Shown piece by piece: positions 9,083 through 17,174 of a DNA stretch of 64,000 nt (its first letter is position 1; each line of letters opens with the position of its first letter). Under the pieces are notes generated by a model. That model did not search any database. It saw only the letters and a list, made by a program, of their open reading frames with translations, and had not been told where the DNA came from. The position numbers and the translations under genes were made by a program. Origin of the DNA: Trinickia soli. GTDB lineage: Bacteria; Pseudomonadota; Gammaproteobacteria; Burkholderiales; Burkholderiaceae. The stretch spans positions 220,643-284,642 of the forward strand of contig NZ_PNYB01000005.1 in assembly GCF_002879855.1 (NCBI RefSeq), written 5' to 3'.

Positions 9083-12000
9083 TCAGCTATGCGCGAGCGC
9101 GCCTTCGTTGAACTGACTGATGAATGCATGCGCATCGGCGGCCGGCATCGGCCGAGCGAAGCGATAGCCTTGCACGACCCGGCAGCCGTGTCGGCGCAGG
9201 AACGAAAGCTGCGTGTCCGTTTCGACGCCTTCGGCTACGACCTGGAAGCCGAGTGCGCGTCCAAGCGAAAGAATCGCACGCGTGATGACTTCGTCTTCGC
9301 GATGACGGCCGATGCCGGAAACGAACGACATGTCGAGCTTGAGCCGCTCCGCATGGAAATTGCGAATGTAAGAAAGGCTCGAATAGCCGGTGCCGAAATC
9401 GTCGATCGCGATATCGATGTCCATTGCACGCAATGCGCGCAATACGTCGAGTGCGCCGACCGACATCAACGCGCCCTCGGTGATCTCGAGCTCGAGCAGC
9501 CGCGGCGATAGACGCGCGCGCGCCAGCGCACGCTGCACGACGCGCAGAAAATCGCCGCGGGCGAATTGCCGCGGCGACAGATTCACCGACATGCGCAGCC
9601 CAGGCAACGACGCCTGCCATACCTGTGCCTGGAAACAGGCTTGCTGCATGACCCACTCGCCGATCGGAACGATGAGGCCGTTTTCTTCGGCGATCGGAAT
9701 AAACGTTGCGGGACTGACGGGACCGAGCTCGCTGTCGGTCCAGCGCAGCAGCGCCTCGACGCCGGTGACGCGGTTCGATTGCAGATCGACCTGCGGCTGA
9801 TAGTCGAGGCGGAATTCGCCGTTGGACAAGGCAGCGCGCATGCGGCGCGACAGCGCGAGCCGTTCGTCGGCGCGCCGGCCCAGTTCGGGCGTGAACTGCT
9901 GCAGCGCGTTGCGGCCGTTCGATTTGGCGCGATACATTGCAAGGTCGGCGCGGCGCAGCAGCGTTTCGGGGTCGTTGCCGTCGCGGGGGAAACAGGCAAC
10001 GCCGATGCTCGCTTCGACATAGAACTCGGTATCGTCGATCCATACGGGCCGCGCGAACGCTTGCGATACGCGCGCGAGCACGCCGGTGAGGCGATCCTCG
10101 TGCGCGCCTTCGCAGACGACCATGACGAATTCGTCGCCGCCGTAGCGTGCGACCGTGTCCGTCTCGCTCACGCACGAAGACAACCGCTCGCTGATTTCGC
10201 GTAGCAGGCGATCGCCGATGCCGTGCCCCAGGCTGTCGTTGACATCCTTGAAGTGATCGATGTCCATGAACGCGACGGCGCCGCGCGTGCCGTCGCGTTC
10301 GGCGTCCCGGATCGCCTGGACGAGGCGTTCGTTGAGTCGGTAACGATTCGGCAGCGACGTCAGCGAATCGAAATTCGCTTGCTGGCTCAGCAAATCGCGC
10401 GATTGAACGAGTTCGGTGACATCGTTGACGACGCTGATGTGATGGGTCACTTCTGCGTTGTCGTCGCGCACAGGCGCGATATAGATCTGATTCCAAAAGA
10501 GCGTGCCGTCGCGCCGATAATTGCGCAGCAACGTCGTGACTTCGCGTTGCTCGGCCAGAGCGCTGCGAATGGCGTCGATGCCGACCTGTTGGCGATCGTC
10601 TCGCTGCAGGAATCGGAAGTCCAGGCCTTTGACGTCTGCGACCGAATATCCGGTGATGCGCTCGAAAGCGGGATTGGCGTATTCGATCAGATTGCCTTGT
10701 TCGGTCACACGCGTGATCAAAACGGCATTGACGATGGCGTCGAGCGCACGACTGCGCAACCGCAACGCGAGCTCGACGCCTTTGCGCTCGGTCACGTCTT
10801 CGTAGGTGGCGAGCAGACCGATGACCTCGCCCTGCGCATTGCGCAGCGGCACCTTCGTCTTGCGCAGCCAGCGCCAAGCGCCGCTTGCCGACGGTGAAAA
10901 CTCCTCGTAGTTGGCCAGCGGCCGGCCGCTTTGAATGACTTCGCGATCGCGCATGCGTGCGCTTGCGGCGGCTGCGCGCCACGGCAGATCGTCATCGGTG
11001 ACGCCGACGATCTGCGAAGCGTCGGCAAGGCCCACGTCCTGCGCGAACGCTCGATTGCATCCAAGGTAGCGCGAATCCTTGTTCTTCCAGAAAATGCGCT
11101 GCGGCACGCTGTCGATGACAGCCTCGAGCATTTGCTTCGACTCGCGCAGGGCGGCTTTGGCGGTCTCTTTTTCCGTGACGTCGATCGCCACGACGAAGCA
11201 CGCGCGCCGATTGGCGTAGGTCATGAAGTGATAAGACGCCTCGACGAAGAAGCGCGAACCGTCTTTGCGGACGTGCGTTCGAACGAGGGTCGAGCCGCTC
11301 GTCGTACCAGATGTCGACGCCAGCTCGGCAAATCGGGCCATGAAGGCGGCGCTTTCCTCGGCCGGCCTGAGCGCCGCGATCGACATGCCCGCCAGTTCGT
11401 CCCGTGCGTAGCCGTATTGGCGCACGGCGGCGCCGTTGATGGCCGCGATCGTCAGCGTTTCGACATCGTAAATGAGCATCGGCAACGGATGCTCCTCGAA
11501 GTACTCGCGAAAGCGCGCTTCGCCTTCCTCGGCCGATATGCGCGCACGGGCGCGCACCAGGCTGAGTCGATGGTTTGCTCGAAAGGCGCAGACAAGTAAA
11601 AAGAAAGCGGCGGCAGCCGCGGCGGCGAGTGCGATGCGTTCCGAGGCAGAACGTCGTGCGATTTTGCTTGTGTGCGCGCCGGCGGAAAGCTCTTGCCTGG
11701 CGTCTAACGTGCGAAGTTCGCTGGCTACGCGGTGGCGGCTGTCTTCGATTGCCAGCAGCGCGACACGCGGCAGCAGCACGGCTTGCCCGGCGGATTGCGC
11801 GCCAAGCATGGCTTGACCGATGCTGCGCTGCCATTCATGCGTTGCGCCGCGCAACTGTTCGATGCCGGCCGTGCGTTCGTGCGAAGCGGCGTAGGCTTGC
11901 GACAAGGCATCAAGCGCGCGTTCCGCACGCTCGATGCGGTCAACGGGCCAAGGGATAGCGTGCGATTCGGGATCGGCGACGAGATGCAGAAAATCCGCGT

Positions 12001-12235
12001 CGGCATCGGCGTACACGCTTTCCAACCGCTCGACGCTGTCGCGTACCTGCAGCGCGCGCGCGAGTTGCACGTCGTCGAGTTCGCGCGCGGCAAAGATCTG
12101 GCTTGCGCCGAACGCGACGATCCCGACGGCGATCGCGCATACGACGACCGTCAGCATGGTCGTGCTTCTTTCGGCGAGCCGGCTTCGGAAAAAGCGGGTT
12201 CGACCGACTCGCGCCGCGTGATCCAGTAGCGCCAC
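9083..12235 (-). CDS. Membrane PAS-GGDEF-EAL cyclic-di-GMP protein
   Basis: 1050 residues. A transmembrane helix at about 28-50 and another near 200-220 flank a periplasmic helical sensor. Then come three PAS-type domains (starting near RFREYFEEHPLPM, MLEAVIDSVPQRIFWKN and LDAIVNAVLITRV), a GGDEF domain with intact RYGGDEF and a C-terminal EAL domain with GVEALLRW, ELEITEG, DDFGTGYSSL and VAEGVET. Both catalytic signatures are intact, so it may make or degrade c-di-GMP. The frame opens at a TTG at 12256, but a GTG at 12235 lies seven bases after AAAGGAGG and is the better start. It appears monocistronic. Confidence 0.92.
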   Translation of the reverse strand: MALLDHAARVGRTRFFRSRLAERSTTMLTVVVCAIAVGIVAFGASQIFAARELDDVQLARALQVRDSVERLESVYADADADFLHLVADPESHAIPWPVDRIERAERALDALSQAYAASHERTAGIEQLRGATHEWQRSIGQAMLGAQSAGQAVLLPRVALLAIEDSRHRVASELRTLDARQELSAGAHTSKIARRSASERIALAAAAAAAFFLLVCAFRANHRLSLVRARARISAEEGEARFREYFEEHPLPMLIYDVETLTIAAINGAAVRQYGYARDELAGMSIAALRPAEESAAFMARFAELASTSGTTSGSTLVRTHVRKDGSRFFVEASYHFMTYANRRACFVVAIDVTEKETAKAALRESKQMLEAVIDSVPQRIFWKNKDSRYLGCNRAFAQDVGLADASQIVGVTDDDLPWRAAAASARMRDREVIQSGRPLANYEEFSPSASGAWRWLRKTKVPLRNAQGEVIGLLATYEDVTERKGVELALRLRSRALDAIVNAVLITRVTEQGNLIEYANPAFERITGYSVADVKGLDFRFLQRDDRQQVGIDAIRSALAEQREVTTLLRNYRRDGTLFWNQIYIAPVRDDNAEVTHHISVVNDVTELVQSRDLLSQQANFDSLTSLPNRYRLNERLVQAIRDAERDGTRGAVAFMDIDHFKDVNDSLGHGIGDRLLREISERLSSCVSETDTVARYGGDEFVMVVCEGAHEDRLTGVLARVSQAFARPVWIDDTEFYVEASIGVACFPRDGNDPETLLRRADLAMYRAKSNGRNALQQFTPELGRRADERLALSRRMRAALSNGEFRLDYQPQVDLQSNRVTGVEALLRWTDSELGPVSPATFIPIAEENGLIVPIGEWVMQQACFQAQVWQASLPGLRMSVNLSPRQFARGDFLRVVQRALARARLSPRLLELEITEGALMSVGALDVLRALRAMDIDIAIDDFGTGYSSLSYIRNFHAERLKLDMSFVSGIGRHREDEVITRAILSLGRALGFQVVAEGVETDTQLSFLRRHGCRVVQGYRFARPMPAADAHAFISQFNEGALAHS

Positions 12236-12407
12236 CGTAACGCCTCCTTTCGCCAATTGAGCTGTCGCGCATACGCAATCAATCAGTGCATTTAACGACT
12301 GCTTTGGACCTTTTCTTTAGCGCCGGATGCAAGGGAGCGATCCGAAACCGTTTTCGAGCCGGCGACTACAATGCGGGATTGACGAAACTCAGGCAGGAGA
12401 GGCTGCG

Positions 12408-12704
12408 ATGGAAGGCCCGGATTTGGATAAGCGAATGGAGACGTACTATGTACGCGTTCGCGGGGTGGTGCAGGGCGTCGGGTTCAGGCATGCGACCTTG
12501 CGGCATGCACATGCGCTTGGCGTGACGGGATGGGTGGCGAACGTGTCGGACGGCTCTGTCGAGGCGATGCTGCAGGGCTCGGCGAACCAGATCGACCGGA
12601 TGCTTGAATGGATGCGGCGCGGCCCGCCTTCCGCAAGGGTGACCGACTTCTTCAGCGAGGAGCGGCGCGTCGATAAGCGCTTTGCGAGGTTCGAGCAGCA
12701 TTGA
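12408..12704 (+). CDS. acyP: Acylphosphatase
   Basis: 98 residues matching the small acylphosphatase family, which hydrolyses carboxyl-phosphate bonds of acyl phosphates. The signature VRGVVQGVGFRHATLRHA contains the phosphate-binding loop and arginine (GVGFR), and the second motif GWVANVSDGSVEAMLQG carries the catalytic asparagine. ATG 12408 is preferred because AGGAGA precedes it by seven bases; a second in-frame ATG (METYYVRV, 12435) would give a shorter but still complete domain. Nearby genes do not suggest a pathway. Confidence 0.93.
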   Translation: MEGPDLDKRMETYYVRVRGVVQGVGFRHATLRHAHALGVTGWVANVSDGSVEAMLQGSANQIDRMLEWMRRGPPSARVTDFFSEERRVDKRFARFEQH

Positions 12705-12794
12705 GCGGCGCTTCGCCATACAATGCGGGCCTTTTTTGTCGGCTACGCGAAGGAATGACATGCGGCTTGCATTGAAATCGCCGAATAAAAATTG

Positions 12795-13706
12795 ATGGAT
12801 CGAAACCAAACGGGGCAAGGTATTGCGCTGTCGGTCGTGGCAACGACGTTGTTCGCGCTGTTGTCCGTTTATACCCGCATTCTGCGCCCCCTCGACGGCC
12901 TCGATATCTTCGCGTGGCGCATCGTATGGACGGTGCCCGGTGCGCTGCTGCTGGTCGTCTTGCGCGGGCGCAGTGCGCAACTGATGCAACTTATGTGCGC
13001 GACAGTGCGCGAGCCGGTGCGTGCGCTGATGCTTTTGTGCGCGAGTGCATTGCTTGGTGCGCAGCTTTGGCTCTTCATGTGGGCGCCGTTGCACGGCCGC
13101 ATGCTCGAGGTATCGCTTGGCTATTTCCTGCTGCCGCTGTCGATGGTGCTGGTCGGCCGGTTCTATTACCGGGAGCGGCTCGTGCCGCTGCAATGGTTGG
13201 CCGTGGGGTTCGCTGTGTTGGGCGTCGCGCACGAGCTATGGGTGACGCACGCGTTCTCCTGGCCGACGCTGCTCGTTGCCGTCGGGTATCCGCCGTACTT
13301 CGTGCTGCGTCGTAAGCTTGGCGGCGACTCGCTGGCTACGTTTGCGTTGGAAGTGCTGCTGTTGTTGCCCGCCGCGCTGCCGATCATCGCATTGAGCGCC
13401 GGCGCGCAGGCCGCATTGCGGCAGCCGCTGTTATGGGCGCTGCTGCTGCCAGGACTGGGCGCGCTCAGTACGAGCGCATTGGCGAGTTACCTGAAGTCGA
13501 GCCGCCTGTTGCCGATGGCGCTGTTCGGCATCCTCGGCTATGTCGAGCCGGTCTTGCTGGTTTTGTTTTCGGTCACCTTCCTTGGCGAATCGCTGACCGT
13601 GCAAGAACTTGGCACCTATGTGCCGATCTGGATCGCTGTCGCCGTCACGGCCGTGCATAGCGTGTTGCTGTTGCGCATGCCGAGCGGTGTTCGTCAGATT
13701 GGTTGA
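12795..13706 (+). CDS. rarD: RarD-like DMT/EamA family transporter
   Basis: 303 residues, nearly all in about ten hydrophobic helices. The opening (GIALSVVATTLFALLSVYTR) and the phrase FAWRIVWTVPGALLLVV match the RarD branch of EamA exporters, a predicted chloramphenicol-sensitivity/metabolite exporter family of unproven substrate. A short cytoplasmic loop YFVLRRKLGGDS separates the two halves. ATG 12795 is favoured over the TTG just before it. Its 3' end overlaps the convergent DUF962 gene by 13 bases. Confidence 0.8.
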   Translation: MDRNQTGQGIALSVVATTLFALLSVYTRILRPLDGLDIFAWRIVWTVPGALLLVVLRGRSAQLMQLMCATVREPVRALMLLCASALLGAQLWLFMWAPLHGRMLEVSLGYFLLPLSMVLVGRFYYRERLVPLQWLAVGFAVLGVAHELWVTHAFSWPTLLVAVGYPPYFVLRRKLGGDSLATFALEVLLLLPAALPIIALSAGAQAALRQPLLWALLLPGLGALSTSALASYLKSSRLLPMALFGILGYVEPVLLVLFSVTFLGESLTVQELGTYVPIWIAVAVTAVHSVLLLRMPSGVRQIG

Positions 13707-14233
13707 TGTGGATTTTGTTGGTCGTCACGTAGTGCGCTGGCTTTGCGTTCGATCGTGTCGCGCAACACGCGACGCCAGCCGAAGCCGAACAGGATTTCGG
13801 CAAGCACGAACAAGGGGCCTATGACGAGCCCGATCAGATCGTCGGCGAAGGCCGGCTTGCGGTGTTCGTAAGCTACGTGTCCGATGAATTGAAAGACCCA
13901 GCCGACGATGAACAGGCCCGCGCCGCTGCCGGCCCATAAGGCCGTCGATGCGTGGGCGAGTTCGGCGCCGATGACGAGACAGACGGCCGAGACCGCTGCC
14001 ATGAGGATGCCTAAAGCTGCGTCGAGCACGATGTAATAGATCGTCGCGCAGACGAACATGACGAGCGCGGGGGAAACGCCGAAGGGAAGAGGCGTGGATT
14101 GCCACTGTGGACGGCTCAAGAGGATGGCCAGGGCGAGCACGATCATCGGAATGCCGACGAAATGCGTGGCGATGTTGCGCCGGTCGCGGTGGTAGGCGGC
14201 GTACTGCGCAAGCTGGTCGGTCAGGGTCTTCAT
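13694..14233 (-). CDS. DUF962 / Mpo1-like membrane protein
   Basis: 179 residues with about four membrane helices. The N-terminal YAAYHRDRRNIATHFVGIP and the later WVFQFIGHVAYEHRKPA are the two histidine-containing signatures of DUF962, the family of yeast Mpo1, an iron-dependent dioxygenase acting on 2-hydroxy fatty acids. The conserved histidines (in YHRDRRN, THFVG, IGHVAYEH) are present, so an oxygenase role is possible but not shown for bacterial members. It is convergent with, and overlaps, the RarD-like gene by 13 bases. Confidence 0.85.
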   Translation of the reverse strand: MKTLTDQLAQYAAYHRDRRNIATHFVGIPMIVLALAILLSRPQWQSTPLPFGVSPALVMFVCATIYYIVLDAALGILMAAVSAVCLVIGAELAHASTALWAGSGAGLFIVGWVFQFIGHVAYEHRKPAFADDLIGLVIGPLFVLAEILFGFGWRRVLRDTIERKASALRDDQQNPHQPI

Positions 14234-14597
14234 TGTTTGATTGTTGCGCGTGGTGTTCGAGGCAGGGCGCTACGAGTTGTCGAACCATCGCATGCGCACG
14301 GCTGATCTTCAAGCGATTGAATGTTGCATTCGCATAAGAAGTAGGCGGCGATTGCCGATAGGCAATTTCTGATTCGGGAATCGACTAGCTCGATGTCATT
14401 TGCCAGGGGCGGTAATAAGGTGGCGGTCAGCGCGTCAAATCCTGTCCTCTTCGGAAAAATATTCTCTATACAGATCTGTATTATTTGAGAATGTCCAAAA
14501 ATATGCCGGCCGGTTTATCGATTTCTACATGCGGCTCAATTAGAATCCTCGCCTCAGAAGACTTATTCCCTGCTTGCGAAGGATATGGAGTGGCGGC
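14234..14597 (+). promoter_or_regulatory. AT-rich upstream region of vgrG with a perfect palindrome
   Basis: 364 bases with no gene seen. Composition turns AT-rich toward vgrG. A perfect 14-bp palindrome ATACAGATCTGTAT lies at 14468-14481 and could be an operator. A shorter GCCgataGGC hairpin lies near 14356. The vgrG ribosome site GGAG is at 14587-14590. Confidence 0.45.
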
Positions 14598-17117
14598 ATG
14601 GCATTCACCCCGCTTTTTGACGCGCTTTTCTACGGGAACGCGCAACACAATCGTTTAATCAAGCTCGATACGCCGCTAGGGGATGATTGGCTTGTGCCGT
14701 TGCAGGCGAAGGGCACGTCCCGGCTTGGGCGCGATTATGAATTTGTCGTCGATGCGGCCTCGTCGTATGGCGACCGAATCGAACTGAAGGCGCTTATCGC
14801 GCAACCCGTCACATTGTGGGTTCAGCAAGCCGATCGCACCTATTTGCCGCATCACGGTTATGTCAAATCATTTTCGCGAATGGGAAGCGACGGCTATTTG
14901 ACGTACTACCAATTGCGCTTTTGCTCGTGGATGTGCTTTTTGCCATTGCGTCGGGATTTGCGCGACTGGCAAGAGCAGACCGGCGAGCAGATCGTGGCCG
15001 ACGTCTTCGATGCACACCCGCAGGCGCAGGGCGCGTTTCGTTTCGAACTTCGGCAAGCGATGCCGCAGTATTCGAACCGTGTGCAATGGGAAGACGATTG
15101 GAACTTCGTGCATCGAAGCCTGGAAGAGGCGGGGGTGTTCGGCCGCTTCGAGCAAGCCAGCGACGGGAAGTCGCATACGCTCGTGTTGATGGACGATTTG
15201 TACTTCGTACCGCAACTCGAGCAGAAAAGCGTGCGATTCATTCGCGCGGGCTTGCGTGAAGAAGTGGACGGGTTGACGCAATGGAAAGAGCAGCAGCAGA
15301 TACAGAGCGCGAAGCTGACGACGCGCACGTTCGATTACAAGCGGCCCGATCTTCCCAAACAGATCGATAGCGCCATCAGCACGCGCGATGACGTGCCCGC
15401 ACAAGGCGAGGTGTACGACTACACCGGTGCTTATTCGTGGGGCGTACGCGACCGGGGCGAACATCGCAATGCCGTGCGCGTGGAAGCGTGGGAATCGCAG
15501 ATGAAGCGGTTTCATGGGATCGGCAGCTTGCGTTCGGCCCGGCCCGGCTATTGGTTTACGTTGGAAGGGCATCCGATTCACGATAAGGATCCGGAAGAAG
15601 ACCGTGAATTCGCGATTCTCGGCACGAAGTGGATCATTCGCAACAATCTGCCGGGCATGGATCATGTCGTGGATTTCGCGGAAAGCTTGCAGTCCGAAGT
15701 CATGGCGGCGGCGCAGGCGGAGGTCGGCGGTGTGAAGGTCCGGCACCCTGACGGCAGTGAAGGGTACTTCCAGGTCGAGATCGAAGCGCAGCGGCGACGC
15801 CTGCCGTTTCGCAGTCCACTGGAGCATCGCAAGCCTGTCATGGCGTTGCAGACGGGGATCATTGCCGGGCCCGATAGCGAGGAGATTTACACCGATTCGC
15901 TGAACCGCGTGAAGGTGTGGTTTCCGTGGAATCGGCGCAACGAGAGCGATGAGCGTTCATCGGTATGGGTGCGGGCGGCGTTTCCTGATGCGGGGTCGAA
16001 GCGGGGCGGGCACTTTCCGCTGCGAAAGGGTGACGAGGTGGTGGTCGGCTTCATGGGCGGCGATTGCGATCGGCCCGTGGTGTTGAGTCGCATGCATGGT
16101 GGCCCGACGCCGCCGGTTTGGCATACCAATGGGTTGCTGTCGGGCTATCGATCGAAGGAATACGGCGGCAGCGGATTCAATCAACTCGTCATGGACGATG
16201 CGACGGGGCAGAACCGCGTGCATCTCTATTCGACGAGCGCCGATTCGCATTTGCACCTCGGATACCTGGTCGATCACAACGGCAACACACGTGGCGGGTA
16301 TCTGGGCAGCGGTTTTGATTTGAAGTCGAATGCGTACGGGGCGGTTCGCGCAGGGCAGGGGCTGTATGTGTCGAGCCATCCTGCGTCGGTTAAACAACCG
16401 ATGGATGTGCGGCCCGCCAGCAGTCAGCTCGTCAATGCGGAAAGTGTGATTGAAGCGCTATCGGATGCGAGCGTGGCGCATCAGGCGGAGAGCTTGAAGG
16501 ATGGGCATGATGCGCTGAAAGCGTTCACGAATGCGACGCAGCAGAGCGTGGCGGGGGATGCGTCGGGCGGCGGGCGAACCGCGGGCGGCGGTACGGGTAA
16601 CGCGAATGGGTTCGCCGAGCCGATCATGCTGATGGCGAGCCCTTCGGGTATTGCGCTGGCGACGGAGAAGTCGACGCAGATTGCAGCCGATCAGCACGTG
16701 AACATCGTCAGCGGTGGGAGTACGCTCGTCGCGAGCGGAAAGTCGCTCATTGCTTCGATTGGGGAGAAGCTGAGTCTCTTTGTGCAAAACGCGGGGATGA
16801 AGTTGTTTGCGGGGAAGGGGAAGGTGGAAGTGCGGGCGCATTCGGATGGAATCGAACTGCAGGCGCACAAGGGCGTGAAGGTGATCTCGATCACCGATGT
16901 CATCGAAATGGCGGGCAAGCGCGAGATCCTGTTGACCTCGGGCGGTGCGTATGTCCGCATTAAAGACGGCAACATCGAGATACATGCGCCGGGGACGGTC
17001 GATGTGAAGGGGGCGAAGCGGGTGTTTGCGGGGCCGGTCAGTGGTAACTATTTCATGCACGGGGTTGCGGGTCAGGGCCAGATGGAACCTGGACGATCGT
17101 TGGATTTTTCGGGCTGA
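14598..17117 (+). CDS. vgrG: T6SS spike protein VgrG (TssI) with DUF2345 domain
   Basis: 839 residues. The N-terminal gp27-like half starts MAFTPLFDALFYGNAQHNRL. A gp5-type OB-fold follows at about 420-500 (PDSEEIYTDSLNRVKVWFPW and RKGDEVVVGFMGGDCDRPV), then a DUF2345-type repeat region with a C-terminal beta-helix tip. VgrG trimers cap the Hcp tube and carry effectors. No catalytic extension is evident after the DUF2345 region, so cargo is probably loaded from the gene downstream. ATG 14598 follows GGAG by seven bases; an in-frame TTG lies 24 bases earlier. No tss structural genes are in the window, so this is an orphan vgrG island. Confidence 0.95.
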   Translation: MAFTPLFDALFYGNAQHNRLIKLDTPLGDDWLVPLQAKGTSRLGRDYEFVVDAASSYGDRIELKALIAQPVTLWVQQADRTYLPHHGYVKSFSRMGSDGYLTYYQLRFCSWMCFLPLRRDLRDWQEQTGEQIVADVFDAHPQAQGAFRFELRQAMPQYSNRVQWEDDWNFVHRSLEEAGVFGRFEQASDGKSHTLVLMDDLYFVPQLEQKSVRFIRAGLREEVDGLTQWKEQQQIQSAKLTTRTFDYKRPDLPKQIDSAISTRDDVPAQGEVYDYTGAYSWGVRDRGEHRNAVRVEAWESQMKRFHGIGSLRSARPGYWFTLEGHPIHDKDPEEDREFAILGTKWIIRNNLPGMDHVVDFAESLQSEVMAAAQAEVGGVKVRHPDGSEGYFQVEIEAQRRRLPFRSPLEHRKPVMALQTGIIAGPDSEEIYTDSLNRVKVWFPWNRRNESDERSSVWVRAAFPDAGSKRGGHFPLRKGDEVVVGFMGGDCDRPVVLSRMHGGPTPPVWHTNGLLSGYRSKEYGGSGFNQLVMDDATGQNRVHLYSTSADSHLHLGYLVDHNGNTRGGYLGSGFDLKSNAYGAVRAGQGLYVSSHPASVKQPMDVRPASSQLVNAESVIEALSDASVAHQAESLKDGHDALKAFTNATQQSVAGDASGGGRTAGGGTGNANGFAEPIMLMASPSGIALATEKSTQIAADQHVNIVSGGSTLVASGKSLIASIGEKLSLFVQNAGMKLFAGKGKVEVRAHSDGIELQAHKGVKVISITDVIEMAGKREILLTSGGAYVRIKDGNIEIHAPGTVDVKGAKRVFAGPVSGNYFMHGVAGQGQMEPGRSLDFSG

Positions 17118-17174
17118 ACAACGGTGCTTCTTGCGTGCATTGACATCAACGTTGATCGATAAGAAAGAGACGCC

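Noticed and set aside
9087..10982. 631-residue leftward open frame, extremely arginine-rich
   Set aside because: It is an out-of-frame shadow of the GGDEF-EAL gene, explained by GC-rich codon bias.
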